Assembly: GCA_021234155.1 (NCBI GenBank)
Contig: JAJEKV010000008.1
Coordinates: 15,305,294 to 15,369,293 of the forward strand
From: Isoetes taiwanensis
Lineage: Eukaryota; Streptophyta; Lycopodiopsida; Isoetales; Isoetaceae
DNA length: 64,000 nucleotides
Direction of reading: 5' to 3'
Positions within the stretch are counted from its first letter, which is position 1; the number at the start of each line of letters is the position of its first letter. Below, piece after piece: positions 11,431-22,269 of the stretch. A model generated the notes under the pieces. It saw only the letters and a program-made list of their open reading frames with translations, was not told the origin of the DNA and ran no database searches. A program made the translations under genes and the position numbers.

Positions 11431-11835
11431 CTATTTATGCACATCAGATTCAAACTTATATATATTACCCCCTAAATCTTTCATGTCAGAATTGCATGCC
11501 ACTACTAAATGGCTGTAAATACTAGAATCTGGTTCAAACTTAAGAAGTTTGTGTCTACTATTTTCTATGTACTTATAGAACTTACTAGGCACAATCATCT
11601 CCCTTCTTGCAAACATTTGGTCCCAAGGATTCTTGTAAACCTTCTCAATGACATGTTTATGTTCTGTACATTTCAAGATATAGATATCCACTTTCTCCTT
11701 ATTATCTGTTGGAGCAACCACTGTAAAATTTTCTCCAATATCTATGATATTAGGTTTCTATTCTGCATCCCCTTCATACACTGGCCCATCTACAAGTTCT
11801 TCTTCATCCACACCTGGCATGAATTTGGAAAATAC
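11431..11835 (-). pseudogene. Transposon-like ORF fragment, unidentified family
   Basis: A minus-strand frame is open from about 11835 to 11431 except for one stop near 11785. It reads KFMPGVDEEELVDGPVYEGD, then IIDIGENFTVVAPTDNKEKV, and on through NPWDQMFARREMIVPSKFYK to IYSHLVVACNSDM and KFESDVHK. The style (a short beta-rich domain followed by 'IYSHLV' and a 'YKFESDV' end) recalls C-terminal ORFs of plant DNA transposons, but I cannot name the family. It is transcribed towards the 5-exon gene at 9.7-10.7 kb. Confidence 0.3.
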
Positions 11836-12298
11836 CCAAGTGCCTATTCTATCCTTGTTTAGGCACTTACTGTACTTACCCAACAAACAGTACCAGCAAT
11901 GGATCCTTGCGATTCACTGATATGATGCTAGGGAACTTACTGGGCCCTGTATGTGTTGCACAATCAAACATTTCATCTTTTCCTATTTTCCAAAATGCCA
12001 AAAACAAAGAGTCAAGATGCTTTTTAGAAAGATCAGTGCTAAGTCAGCACCACTACACTGTTTCAATACCTGTGCTTGTCAGAATGCTTGAAGTGTTCTT
12101 TATAGAAAGCAACAAGATCATAAGTGTCTTTTAATGGTTTAATATTTCTTTTTAACATCTGATGCTCAAAGCCTCCCACTCTAATGATAGCTTAGCAGCA
12201 CCCTGAAGCACCTCTTTCCTTTCTTGTCTGAACTCTTACATCATACCTATTTAGCATAGTTTGTGATCTTATCATGCTTCATCAATTCTGTCAATGTT

Positions 12299-13120
12299 TT
12301 AACACTTGTTGTCTTCTGATTCTGCACCAGCTTCCCTAGCCCTCTTCCGTGCTCTTTGTTTCTTTCTTTTAAGTGCACTAATTCTCCTATAGACTGGTTG
12401 TAAAGCTTCAAGACAGTTGTTGAACTGCATGACATATATACAAGTTACACTACTTTTAAACATTGTACCACAAAGCATAATATTCAAGATAAAAGGATAG
12501 TAACTTGTTCCAAGATTGCTCTGCACCTGCCGACTTTGGACTTAAAGCTCATCTTCTGCACATTGGCTAATTGATATACGTCTTCATGAAATTCAAATAT
12601 TATAACCCAAAGAGACTCCATTGATTATTACCAGTAATGGATTGGGTATATGCATTTCTTTGTGAGGAAAAATCATATGCATATTCTATACCTATGTCAT
12701 TAACATCATCTTCTGCACAAGCAAAGTCATAAAGTTGATTTTCTGTAAACTGCATTTTTGTCGAGTCCATTGTTCTAAAAACTTCAAAAGCATCAAAGTA
12801 ACACATTAGAAACATAGTAAAATAAATTAATGAATTGAAGATGCAAACCTTGCATGTCATAGAGATGAAGATTTTCTTCAGAAACTCCAAGAATTTTTTT
12901 CAGGATGTGCATCGACACTAGGTAGCAAGAATATTTTATTTGCGCACATCAGAGCATAACTGCAGAAACTGCTGAGATTGTTCCTGATGATGGTTCGAAT
13001 TCGATAGCATATTCTTAGGATCAAAGCTAGAATCATGCTTTGAAAGGAAATAAAGAAAAGTGCATTCCCAATTCATCCTATTTCAAAAACATCTAAAAAG
13101 AATCGGAAACCAATTCGAAA
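12299..13120 (-). other. Exon-like minus-strand frames, unidentified
   Basis: Open segments occur in minus order: a 46-codon ATG frame near 13080-12940 (MNWECTFLYFLSKHDSSFDP), an exon-like frame 12790-12600 (MDSTKMQFTENQLYDFACAE) after a good acceptor, and a basic tail at about 12430-12299 (RISALKRKKQRARKRAREAG). They suggest a multi-exon gene running towards 11.4 kb, but I could not join them in phase. The upstream sequence (13.15-13.33 kb) looks like a leader. Function unknown; probably transposon-related. Confidence 0.25.
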
Positions 13121-13402
13121 CAAGAAAATTAAAAGTAAGGACGACAATTCCAAATTCGAAAGAGGAATGAAGCACCAACATTATCGAGATTGATTAACTA
13201 CTAGGAAATCGATCGCACCTCAGAAAGAAATTGATGATCGTTCTAGAAGCTTGGATCGATGGCGGATGGGAAAACATAGGTGAAGGTTGTGTGAAGGGCA
13301 GTAGAAGGGCGATGAACACCGTATGTCGCGACATATTGGTTCATACACGTCATTAGAAAAGTATTCAATGATGACCATAATTACCTGAAGCAATATCTAG
13401 AT

Positions 13403-13655
13403 GTGTGCTTCTTAAGCAAGCTTTGGGATATTCGGGCTTTAGAACTGGTAAAGACGACACACTACAAAATCCAAATTAATTCCACGCTTGCCAAGTGTCC
13501 ATATCGACACCTGTTAGCATATTCAACCATGAAGAAACGCAGGATTGCGTCCATTTGCACAGGAGAGCACCACCTCACAATTGAGACAGGCAGATGGGCC
13601 TTGGAAGAGCAGAATGCGACACCCAACAACAACACACAACCAATACACAACTACA
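13403..13655 (+). mobile_element. LINE C-terminal ORF fragment (+)
   Basis: The plus-strand frame reads WDIRALELVKTTHYKIQINS and then GEHHLTIETGRW. This parallels the minus-strand LINE at 16.0-16.2 kb (ARDPIALEQVKMAHYKEHIN) and the 'HHL-IETGRW' block common in LINE C-termini just before the zinc knuckle. It is a short, 5'- and 3'-truncated copy in the opposite orientation to the main LINE. Confidence 0.55.
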
Positions 13656-13660
13656 ATATT

Positions 13661-14182
13661 GTTAAAAAACCCGTTTTTTATTTTTAAAGTACCTTTATAA
13701 AAATCCTCACGTTTTTTAAAGGATTTTTATGATTTGGTATGGCCAAAAAAAAAAAATTGCACATTCTTTGCACTGCTTTATTGGATATATGTGCTATGGT
13801 TAAAATGTATAATTTTACTACAAGTTACAAGATGTAGCATGTCAACAAGTAAATAAAAAATTTATGCTGCTACTAGAAACTATTAAGTTCAAGTACAAAG
13901 ATATCATAGTTGTTTTGCCATGCAACTCTTAAGAAAGTTCGGATTAAGAAATATAAGAATTTCATATACAAGGATAAATAAGTTCAAGAATATCATATGT
14001 TTGAATAAACAAAATCACAATCTAAGAATTTTTATAGATTTTTAAGGATTTTTAAGGATTTTAAAGATTTTTAACGTATTTTATATGAAATACATTTTTA
14101 AAGATTTTTTCCAAAAATTTTAAAAATCTTCAAAAAATCTTAAAAAACGTTTTTTAAAGGTACGGATTTTGACGTACTTAAC
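13661..14182. mobile_element. AT-rich element inserted in a foldback repeat copy
   Basis: The segment begins GTTAAAAAACCCG and ends GACGTACTTAAC, with weakly inverted ends built from GTACCTTTAAAAAACG-like sequence. On both sides lies sequence of the foldback family copy I: AACACACAACCAATACACAA on the left and CACAACTACCAGTAACATTA on the right. It therefore looks like an insertion into that copy. No clean target duplication is visible, so its class is uncertain. Confidence 0.35.
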
Positions 14183-14183
14183 A

Positions 14184-14645
14184 ACATTGCACAACTACCA
14201 GTAACATTATTAATACAAACCATTGCATCCAACGCATTTAAATTAAACCCCCCCGAAACCCCCTTGGTTTGGGTGCATATTCACACGGGGGTTACTCCGG
14301 GCACCGAGAGCTGTCGGATGGGCATATTTGCCCTTTATTCCTTGATCTAGACCGTACATAGCGATCCTCGTTTGTGGGGTATGCCTGTAGAAATTTTTTA
14401 TACTGTATATTAAGGTTTGCAGAATACTATAAGGTTTGAGGGAATGTACTTAATGGTGCTAATTTTGTACCTGTATTGTTAGTTTTAGGGGCTCTCGCTG
14501 CCCTACGTAACCCCCCGTGTGAATATGTAGCATAATAACATGGGGTTTTCTTTGTGTTTTTGTACGCTTTTCACTAAAGTTTTCCTATGATTTCGTGATG
14601 TATTCAAATGGATGTACTAATGCATACATCTAGAGTGCACCATTT
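14184..14645. mobile_element. Foldback repeat family, copy I
   Basis: This copy contains the conserved inverted pair ATATTCACACGGGGGTTAC (from 14277) and GTAACCCCCCGTGTGAATAT (to 14528), about 260 bp apart. A left shoulder AACGCATTTAAATTAAACCC and a right shoulder TGTAGCATAATAACATGGGG lead to CATCTAGAGT. Copies II (18.73-19.30 kb) and III (21111-21553) share the same parts. The left shoulder continues beyond the inserted AT-rich element at 13661-14182. There is no coding capacity; it is non-autonomous. Confidence 0.65.
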
Positions 14646-14649
14646 CTGA

Positions 14650-14845
14650 GCCATTGATTTTAGCCTTTTTTTTTCAATGGTCAACAACCAATGGCTCACA
14701 ACAAAAGCCCTTTTTTTTGCGTGTGGTGATGGGCACATGAAGGGCCATTGATTTTAGCCCTTTTTTTTTTTCAATGGTCAACAACCACTGGCTCACAACA
14801 AAAGCCCTCTTTTTATGTGTATGGTGCATAATGGGCACATGAAGG
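14650..14845. repeat. 94-bp tandem duplication
   Basis: The unit GCCATTGATTTTAGCC-poly(T)-CAATGGTCAACAACCA, running through GCTCACAACAAAAGCCC to GGGCACATGAAGG, occurs at 14650-14743 and again at 14744-14845 with a few substitutions and one small expansion. Confidence 0.85.
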
Positions 14846-14859
14846 GCTTGAAGGGCGCA

Positions 14860-15475
14860 TGTACTGCAGTTTCCCCGCCAGCAACACATTTCTTATTATA
14901 ACTTTTGATCCAGAGCTCTGTTTGAGATGATTTTTATTGCTTTGGAAAGCTCTCTCCGAGATCTTTTTGATAGGGTATGATATGGATATGTTTGGTTAAG
15001 TTATCTATGCTAAAACAGCACTTTTTCGGCCGGGTTTGGTAGGCTTTCACATCCTACCAGTTGATTAATACAGGATTGCGCTATTGGATATTGTTTTATG
15101 GCTCATTCCGAATGAAGCTTGTAAAAAATTACCATGTATTTTTAGATTTTGAGGCAGTTATTAAGCAAATTCCAAGGCTTGTAGATCCTTGTGCTAACAA
15201 GCTAAAAAGTTTCCCACTTTGGTTTCTCACCACAAGAATCCATGGAGGCCAAAGGCTGCTGTCCAGTTGAAAAATGTTTGTGTATGGGTGTTGCAAGCTT
15301 TATGACTTTCAGAATAATGGGATCAATCTGCTCTATCTTTATGGTAACTTTTACTTATGTTCTATTTGTTTTATTGTGATCAAATTCAAAAGCTACAATT
15401 GATGAAAGCCTCAAATGAATTCTAGTTTTTTTTCTCGGGTTTGAATTCTAAAATTTTTGTCACATCGGGGGAGGA
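14860..15475. other. Intergenic, nothing recognised
   Basis: A 69-codon ATG frame at 15061-15270 shows no domain. I see no repeat or gene signature before the AAGG microsatellite at 15476. Confidence 0.45.
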
Positions 15476-15495
15476 AGGAAGGAAGGAAGGAAGGT
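15476..15495. repeat. (GGAA)n LINE tail
   Basis: About five GGAA/AAGG units lie directly at the 3' end of the LINE (minus orientation). The same unit ends the truncated copy at 40752-40770. Confidence 0.8.
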
Positions 15496-18400
15496 ACTTT
15501 TATCGTCCACGGAGACCAATCGGTCTATGGGACCCAATACAAAAACGCAGCAGCGGATTATCGCCCGGATTAAAACCCCGCCCGAAGGGTTTTCGAGGGA
15601 AAACCGCGGGCGAAATCGGCCTGGCCGACAAACCAATGCTAATCATATAAAATGCACGAAACATCCCAATATATACAGGCCATGCACCACCCCCGGTAGT
15701 GCCTAGTCGTGGACAGCGGTGAGGGGGCAAAGGTGACCTCAGCAGGTCCGTACCTCTGGATGTATGACCCGAGGGCAACGTGATCTTGTGGTGTGTTCAT
15801 CGGCAAATGCAAGGGCACGTCCGTGCATACTAAGGGAGCGATCGGCCCGACCGACCGAACGCTGGCAACTCGGAAAGTGTGAGACTCATCCTCAATGGCA
15901 CCCGTTTGACAAAGACAGCGGCCAGGCCCATCTGGCGGGGCTCCCCAATCCACCGCCTCAGCCTCGATCTCGAAGATGGTGGGCTGTCAAATAGAGGCAA
16001 TGAGTCCGCTTTTTCAGGCGCGGAAACGGGAACGCAGTAGAGCCGGGGCCCCGCTAACACGGGGTTGATGTGCTCCTTGTAATGGGCCATTTTGACCTGC
16101 TCTAGAGCAATGGGGTCCCGAGCTTGCCAAGGAAACAAGCATCTAGGTACTCCCGCAGGCTGTCGCGATCGGCGGCTTGCGCCCATTATGCGCATCGTGC
16201 TCCCCCGCGTTCCATCTGGCGAACCAGCGATCTCTCTTACCCCTCCAACAGGGCCCTAAGCGGCCGACTCATGGCCCACGGTGTAAGCCAGTGCGGGGCC
16301 GAGCATCACCCATAGTAACCACTTTCGAAAATAGGCGAAAATAGGCGATGTGTCTATCAAGGGTCGCCCCAAGGCGGCAAGAATCCAGTTTCTGCAGCCC
16401 GAATCGATAGGGGACTGAAGGTTTCACCCAAGTGCCGTGCCAAAATGCCTTTTGCACCTGCTCCAAGTCATTCAGTTAAAGAGGCAATAGGGCCCCAAAC
16501 CTCGACCCGTCTGGAAGGGCGGAGCTCGACCGATTCGAGCGGTGTGGTGATGTCCCCAATCATATAGCTCTGCACGGTGATTTGTTGTTACGCATGGCAT
16601 AAAGCTTTCCGGCCTCTTGTCACCATAGCGGATAGATTCTCCCACCAGAGCGAGGAGGGGAACTCCACCCCTAGGTACTTGTAGGTGGGCGACGCGTCCA
16701 CAGTATCCCCCGATATGTGAGTGCAGGGAGGCATGGGGTGACGCGGAAGAGGATATGAGAACCACCCCGGTCTTGGCCGATTGACGCCGCATGTCTCAGA
16801 GCGACAAAATGTGTCTAGGGCATCCGGTGAGATCGCATAGCCGGGGTGTGGGCCAAGAAAGCAACATCGCCCATAGATGAGCCGGCCGATGACCTGGTGC
16901 AAAAAGTCGATGCCATCCCCATGCTTTCGATAAGCCGGGCTCTAACCGACAATGTAGAGGCCAAAAGTGTTGGCGAGGGGGCAACCCTGCGGACCGATAC
17001 TACTTGGTGAATGCTTGGCCCGGTCGGTACGATCCTCAAAAACAACTCTCATACAACCTTGTATATGGCATTACGCACAAGGCGGCCGGGAGCCCCATTG
17101 ACGCAGCCTAGCCCACGCCTTTTCCCCGGGACCATATCAAAAGCCTTTGCGAAGTCCACAAAGCAAAGAATACAAGTCCGGCCGATGATTCCCACTGCCT
17201 TCAATCGGTGCCAGCCAAATAAAGATATGGTCAATCGTTGGAGTGGCGGGTCGAAAAGCCGCTTTGCGTGTGAGGGTCTCGCACATCCACGCCTCAGCCC
17301 GGTCAACTGCTAGAGAATGCCGATAACGGTTTGGCAAATACTTGATCCGACCATGATCGTCCGGTAATTGGCCTGACGATTAATGGGTCGCCCGCCTTGT
17401 GAATGGGAACAACCCCGCTTTGGGTCCATTGTCGGGGAAACCCTCCCGCAATGCTCGCTGAACGATTAGTGAGGACCCGGACAAGCGGCTGCCCCGCCCA
17501 CTTGAGTAACTTCGGCACGCATACCATCGAGGTCTTTGCCTTCCCATTAGCTAGCCGTTCGCGGCCCTCTTCAACATCCTCGTCCCACGAAACCAATGGG
17601 GCCATCCAGTGGGGTATGGGCGTGCGCCCCTCGGCGGGTCATAGAGCCGCAGTACTGCTCCCACCGCCTCGGGTGTGTGATGTCCCCTCAGGGTCGGGCT
17701 GGCCTTCGAAGCACTCTGCGCCAAAGGTTCGAGGATGAGTGTCCAGCAGGCCGAACATCTCCCCGATGCTGGCAAGGTACCGCGCCTTTGTGTCCTTCCG
17801 TGATGGGCGCGGTACTGTGGTGGTGGCCCGCAAGCCGCACTGATCCGTATCGTGACCTGGAAGCCGCCGCTGCTTCTTTACAGTCCGCATCAAACCATCT
17901 ACATGAATGTTGTTGACCCCGAGAGCGGCGACGCGGGGTCTGCCAAAGCCCCGGCGATCCCTGCATTAGCCGGGTGTCACCGGTCCGGTCACGCTTCAGT
18001 GTGGAGGTCTCTGTAATTATCGGAGGGCCCATGAGCATCTACAGAGTCCTCTCGCTCTCGCCATATAATCGAAGTCTCAACCGAGGACTCAGCGAGGGGC
18101 CGGGTATAGTGGGGGTCTCCGGGCGCTCGCCAAACCAGGTCCAAATAAAGTGGGAGGTGATCCGAAGTCGACCTCCTCATCCCGATGGCCCTGCCCACCC
18201 GAAACGACCGATGAGATGCATATCTTGCAACTACAAGCACATAGTCCACCACACTAGACCCTCCCCCGATTGTCCTCATCAAGATGTGCACTTAGGTGAA
18301 TCGCCACCGCGGAAAGGCCATTGCAAATTATCAAGTCAAAATGCCACATAGCAGAGCAACTGCCACCCCAAAGCGAAAGTGACTCATCATCCGACCGCTG

Positions 18401-18725
18401 GGGCTGGCTACTTCATGGGCGTGAATTGCGGGACATCGTCGGCCGAGGGGGTCAAGTCGCATGGGCTGCGCTCTACTCCTGTCCGCATTGAAATCTCCAA
18501 GAAGGACGACCCTACCCAACTAGCGTCTTGCCGGGCCAGATGTCATCATATAGATCGACATATCGGTCCATCCTATCCGTCGACGGTGGCTGCGATATAG
18601 AAGGTGCTTTGTGAGGGAAATAACAGTGCCGAAAAAAGAGGGTTGCCACTGGTATTATGCACACGAACCTAGAAGTACCGGTTGTGTCTGTCTGGGGATG
18701 GGGGGACATCCCCTAAGGCCTCGAA
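15476..18725 (-). mobile_element. Nearly full-length decayed LINE (endonuclease, RT, zinc knuckle)
   Basis: This is a non-LTR retrotransposon on the minus strand, broken by many frameshifts. In order from its 5' end it shows an AP-endonuclease domain (VVLLGDFNAD near 18500; SSVVDYVLV and TSDHLPLYLD near 18160-18270). A linker follows (KARYLASIGEMFGLL near 17770). Reverse transcriptase comes next: KLLKWAGQPLVRVLTN and FPRQWTQSGVVPIHKAGDP near 17420-17510, the FVDFAKAFDMVP block near 17150, a decayed catalytic box read as GDVAFLAHTP near 16860 in place of YADD, and PTYKYLGVEF near 16670. A C-terminal knuckle CLCQTGAIEDESH lies near 15900. The 3' UTR ends in GGGTCCCATAGACCGATTGG-TCTCCGTGGACGATAAAAGT followed by (TTCC)n. 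The region is much GC-richer than its surroundings. The clade is uncertain. A microsatellite tail instead of poly(A) separates it from the L1-type elements elsewhere in the window. Confidence 0.8.
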
Positions 18726-19300
18726 GGGGCCAAAAAAAGTTTTTTGCAACACAAACCATTAACATCCAACATTATAAAAATTAAATTCCCCAACACATAA
18801 CAACCAATACATAACAACTATTGACATTAACTAACACATAACTACCATTGACATTAATTAACATAACCATTGGGTCCAGCACATTTAAATTAAAATCCCC
18901 CCTAAAACCCATTTGGTTTGGGTGCATATTCACACGGGGGGTGACGTAGGGCAGTGAGAGCCCTCATAATTGTATTTTGCACGTACGAAATCAACACCAT
19001 ATAGTATTCCGCTTGAAATCTTATAGTATTTTGCGAATCTTGTTATACAGTATAGCAAATTTTGTACTTTCATACCCCACAAACGAGGAACTTTACGTAC
19101 GGTGTAGATTAAGGAATACGGGGTGAATATGCCTATCCAACAGCTCTCGTTGCCCGGAGTCATCCCCCGTATGAATATGTAGCAAAATAACAGGGGGTTT
19201 CCCTTGTATTTTTGTACGTTTTTTTCTATGGTTTTCATATGATTTGATAGATGTATTGCATGAGATGTACTAATGCGCATATCTAGAGTCGATACAATCA
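18700..19300. mobile_element. Foldback repeat family, copy II
   Basis: The left end GGCCTCGAAGGGGCCAAAAA resembles the terminal inverted repeat of copy III. The inner inverted pair is TGCATATTCACACGGGGGGT (from 18925) and ATCCCCCGTATGAATATG (to about 19180). The interior (CCATATAGTATTCCGC, CTTGTTATACAGTATA, CCCCACAAACGAGGAACTTT) matches copy III closely. The right shoulder (CTTGTATTTTTGTACG to ATATCTAGAGT) matches copy I and the fragment at 29495-29650. Confidence 0.65.
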
Positions 19301-20115
19301 TCCTTGTTTTTGCGCCAAATTCCAATGGTTGGCCCATGTATTTCTAACCTAACCGCTTACACATGCAAGGCTCGTGCAAAGATAGTTTAGGGTTCTATGA
19401 TTTTGCCAAAGGGTTCGAGAAAGGCGGTATGGAATGATTTTCCGTGGGCTTCTCCGATCGCCCCGGATGTGTAACAAGGCCTGGATGCATTGCAAAACAG
19501 GAGGTATTTATTTCGATCTTCGGGCTTCGATTTCAATATCCGTGAAGAGAGACCCAACCATGCGGTGTAGTAGTAAATTTAGCTTGAATAGTTCAAAAAT
19601 GTTAATTTAGGTATGTTATACTGAAAGAAATTCGGTAGCCGGATGCATGGCATGTGGAGCTCCAATAGCGACTTCCTCGAAGGTACAAATCTTCCATTTT
19701 TTCGAATCGTTTTGAATCAGTGGACAATTGCTTAGTCTTGGTTAAATTAGGTGGGCGATTACTTACTCTTGGTTTGAGATAATGGATAAAGTATCATGTT
19801 AGTTTCTCTCAGAATACCCTTAATTCCTATAAACATCTCTCTAGACAACCCATTTAATTGGACCTCTCCTCTTGCAAGCATCTCTTCTTGTGCTCAACCC
19901 GCATTGAGCCAGATCTTCATCCATGATCTTGGGAAGTATTGCAAGTTCTCTCCTATTCTTGAGGGCATTACACCGTTTCAAGTCTTAGGACTCTTAACAT
20001 TTCACCGACCCATCCGGAACTTTTTTTCATTATGGGAAATTCAGCCATTTATCTTCTTCAATCTTTTGTAATTGTTGGATATGCGGCAAGTTCGAAGTCT
20101 GCGTAGCCTCGCTTT
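19301..20115. other. Intergenic before TRM10 pseudogene
   Basis: A 91-codon ATG frame at 19796-20071 has no recognisable domain. No repeat family was identified. The sequence may include decayed upstream parts of the TRM10-like pseudogene, but I cannot show that. Confidence 0.35.
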
Positions 20116-20124
20116 TGTGCCTTA

Positions 20125-20650
20125 CGAGGTTTAATCATGCGACATCAAAGTCCGGATGGAGAAGTTTCGGATTTGGAAATTGGTTTTGAAAAGAGAAGTC
20201 TTATATTGATGTATTTGAGGACATGAAATCGACCTTGTCTATTTAGCGCCAGATTCCGACAATATTCGAAAGCTTAGATGATAACAAGATATATATTATA
20301 GGTGGCTTGGTGGACCATAATAGGTTGAAAGGTATAACCTTAAAGAAAGCAAAAGAGCAAGGTATTTCCACCGCAAGGCTTCCCATTGATGAGCATATGA
20401 AAGTTGCATCCAAGGTATTCTTATTTATGAGGGAATCCGTCTTTGCTGATTTTGATTACTTAGCTTACCTCTTAACTCGCTTTCGTTTTTCACCGACCAC
20501 ATAAAAGTTTTCTTATTTGGACTATGATCTTGCGGTATTAACAAGAATCGGTCATTGAAATTCTTAAAAGGTTTATGGAACACGTGGATTGGCCGAATCA
20601 AGGCCTTATCCCGTTTTGTTCCACAAAGGAAGTTAACCGCAGGGAGAAAT
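20125..20650 (+). pseudogene. TRM10-like tRNA (guanine-N1) methyltransferase pseudogene
   Basis: Plus-strand frames give, in order, FGNWF, a stop, KEKSYIDVFEDM, then after a shift [17 protein letters not shown]. After a one-base shift near 20277 comes [20 protein letters not shown] followed by [20 protein letters not shown] and MKVASK, then a GT donor at 20415. After about 115 bases of non-coding sequence comes VIEILKRFMEHVDW, and in another frame RFVPQRK. This is the SPOUT methyltransferase core of TRM10 proteins (m1G9 of tRNA; Arabidopsis At5g47680 type): 'DLVYL--DS', '[26 protein letters not shown]', 'VLTVN-V-EIL--F---DW', 'PQRK'. At least one stop and three frameshifts disable it. The gap at 20415-20531 looks like a retained intron, so it is a duplicated genomic fragment rather than a processed copy. 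Confidence 0.7.
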
Positions 20651-21110
20651 GGATGTGTAGCGTAAACAAATGAAGTGCCCGCCGATATGAATGCAGAGGG
20701 TTGCCGATATAAATGCGTAAGATGTCCGAGCATACTGATTAGTTGTTGAAAGTAATGTAACATTAATTGGATAGGTTAGGGAATATTGTATTTACTCCCT
20801 TGGTAATATTATAAACTTTCTTTGAAGAATAAATATAAATTTAAAAGATTCTTGCGCAGTTGGGAACTCCCCTTTTATAGATCTAGTGTGCCATCAACAT
20901 TCTGACTTGTTGTGGAAGCATATCGTTGCTCTATATCTCTAATGCTGTTGTACGAACACCATTTATTGAGTTCAAGCAAAGTCCATTAATCAAAGTCCAT
21001 TTATTCGGAGTCTCAGGCTCAAAGTCTAAATTTGTTGCCTATAAATTATGCAATTATTTGATTTTTATTTTTTTGTTTACCTCAGAGTTTATCTATGTTT
21101 GTTTCTTTTG

Positions 21111-21553
21111 GGGCCCGAAGGGCCGAAAATTTTTTCTAATATAACAACCAAAATAACTACTATTAAGATTAATTAACATAAACCACCCCCTTAAACCCCC
21201 TTTTGTTTGGGGTGCATATTCACACGTGGGTGACGTGGGGCGCAGCGAGAGCCCCCAGTAATTATGTTTTACACGTATAAAATCAACACCATATAGTATA
21301 TTGCCTGAAATCTTATAGTATTTTGCAAATCTTGTTATACAGTATAACAAATTCTATAAATCTATACCCCACAAACGAGGAACTTTGTGTACGGTGTAGA
21401 TTAAGGAATAAGGGGTGAATATGCACCCAAACCAAAGGGGGTTTCAGGGGGGTTTTAATTTAAATGCGTTGGATGCAATGGTTTGTGTTAATAATGTTAC
21501 TGGTAGTTGTGTGTTGGTTGTTATATGAAAAAATTTTTGGGCCCTTCGGGCCC
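21111..21553. mobile_element. Foldback MITE, copy III, with complete terminal inverted repeats
   Basis: The ends are inverted repeats: GGGCCCGAAGGGCCGAAAAT-TTTTTCTAATATAACAACC on the left, and the reverse complement of GGTTGTTATATGAAAAAATT-TTTGGGCCCTTCGGGCCC on the right. A second inverted zone inside (TTGGGGTGCATATTCAC against GTGAATATGCACCCAAACC) extends the foldback to over 100 bp per arm. No coding capacity. A target duplication was not obvious (left flank CTTTTG, right flank TAGTAA). The inner pair seen in copies I and II is partly deleted on the right. Confidence 0.7.
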
Positions 21554-21559
21554 TAGTAA

Positions 21560-22260
21560 ATACCTAGGCGCTTCAACTTCAAAAGAAACACAACTTGTCG
21601 AAACTATATATAAGAAACTCCATTCAAGCACAAGTGTTTATGGAACAATATTGTCTAGGATAACACAAACAATAATGGTTTGATCCAAATATTGAGAACT
21701 TTTCTCATGTCCAAGTGATGGACAACCCTAATCAAGGCCAACCATTTCTGTATCAGGGCCAACTCCTATAACTATGGGTTAAAATGCAACATTACACCTA
21801 CAACTGTAGGTTTAACTGCAACATTACACGTGACATTTACAGTCTAGAAACTTATGAATATCTTGAGGAAGAATATTAATATGTTGAAGGACTCCCTTTT
21901 GAAGAAGTATATTGTGGGTTTGCCCAAAATATTTGTTTGTCTCTATGCCAATGTCTGGAGAAAGAACTATTACAAATACAATAACAAGCAACTCGAGACA
22001 ATATGGCTGTAGTATCAGTCGTGTAACAAGAAATAGCAGAACATGAAGTATAAAACAGGGAGGAAAATATATCGTTTCGCATTTGTTTTGTGACACAAAA
22101 AAAATTACTTCCTCTATGACTTATTGTGAAGCCATTCAGCAAATACAAAATGGCACGTTGGATGAAATAGGAAATAATTCAGAACAAGAAGAAGCTATAT
22201 CATACAGCAAGCGTTTAGCTGAGCAATTCAGCAACATACAATAGAATGACATAAATAATA
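21560..22260. other. Intergenic, nothing recognised
   Basis: The sequence is AT-rich with 90-codon minus frames that lack domains. It ends where the copia remnant begins. Confidence 0.4.
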
Positions 22261-22269
22261 GAAATGGTA

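Noticed and set aside
21541-21556. Hairpin GGGCCCTTCGGGCCC followed by TAGT as a Helitron end
   Set aside because: The segment is one arm of a clear terminal inverted repeat (21111-21553), and there is no 10-nt gap between hairpin and CTAG.
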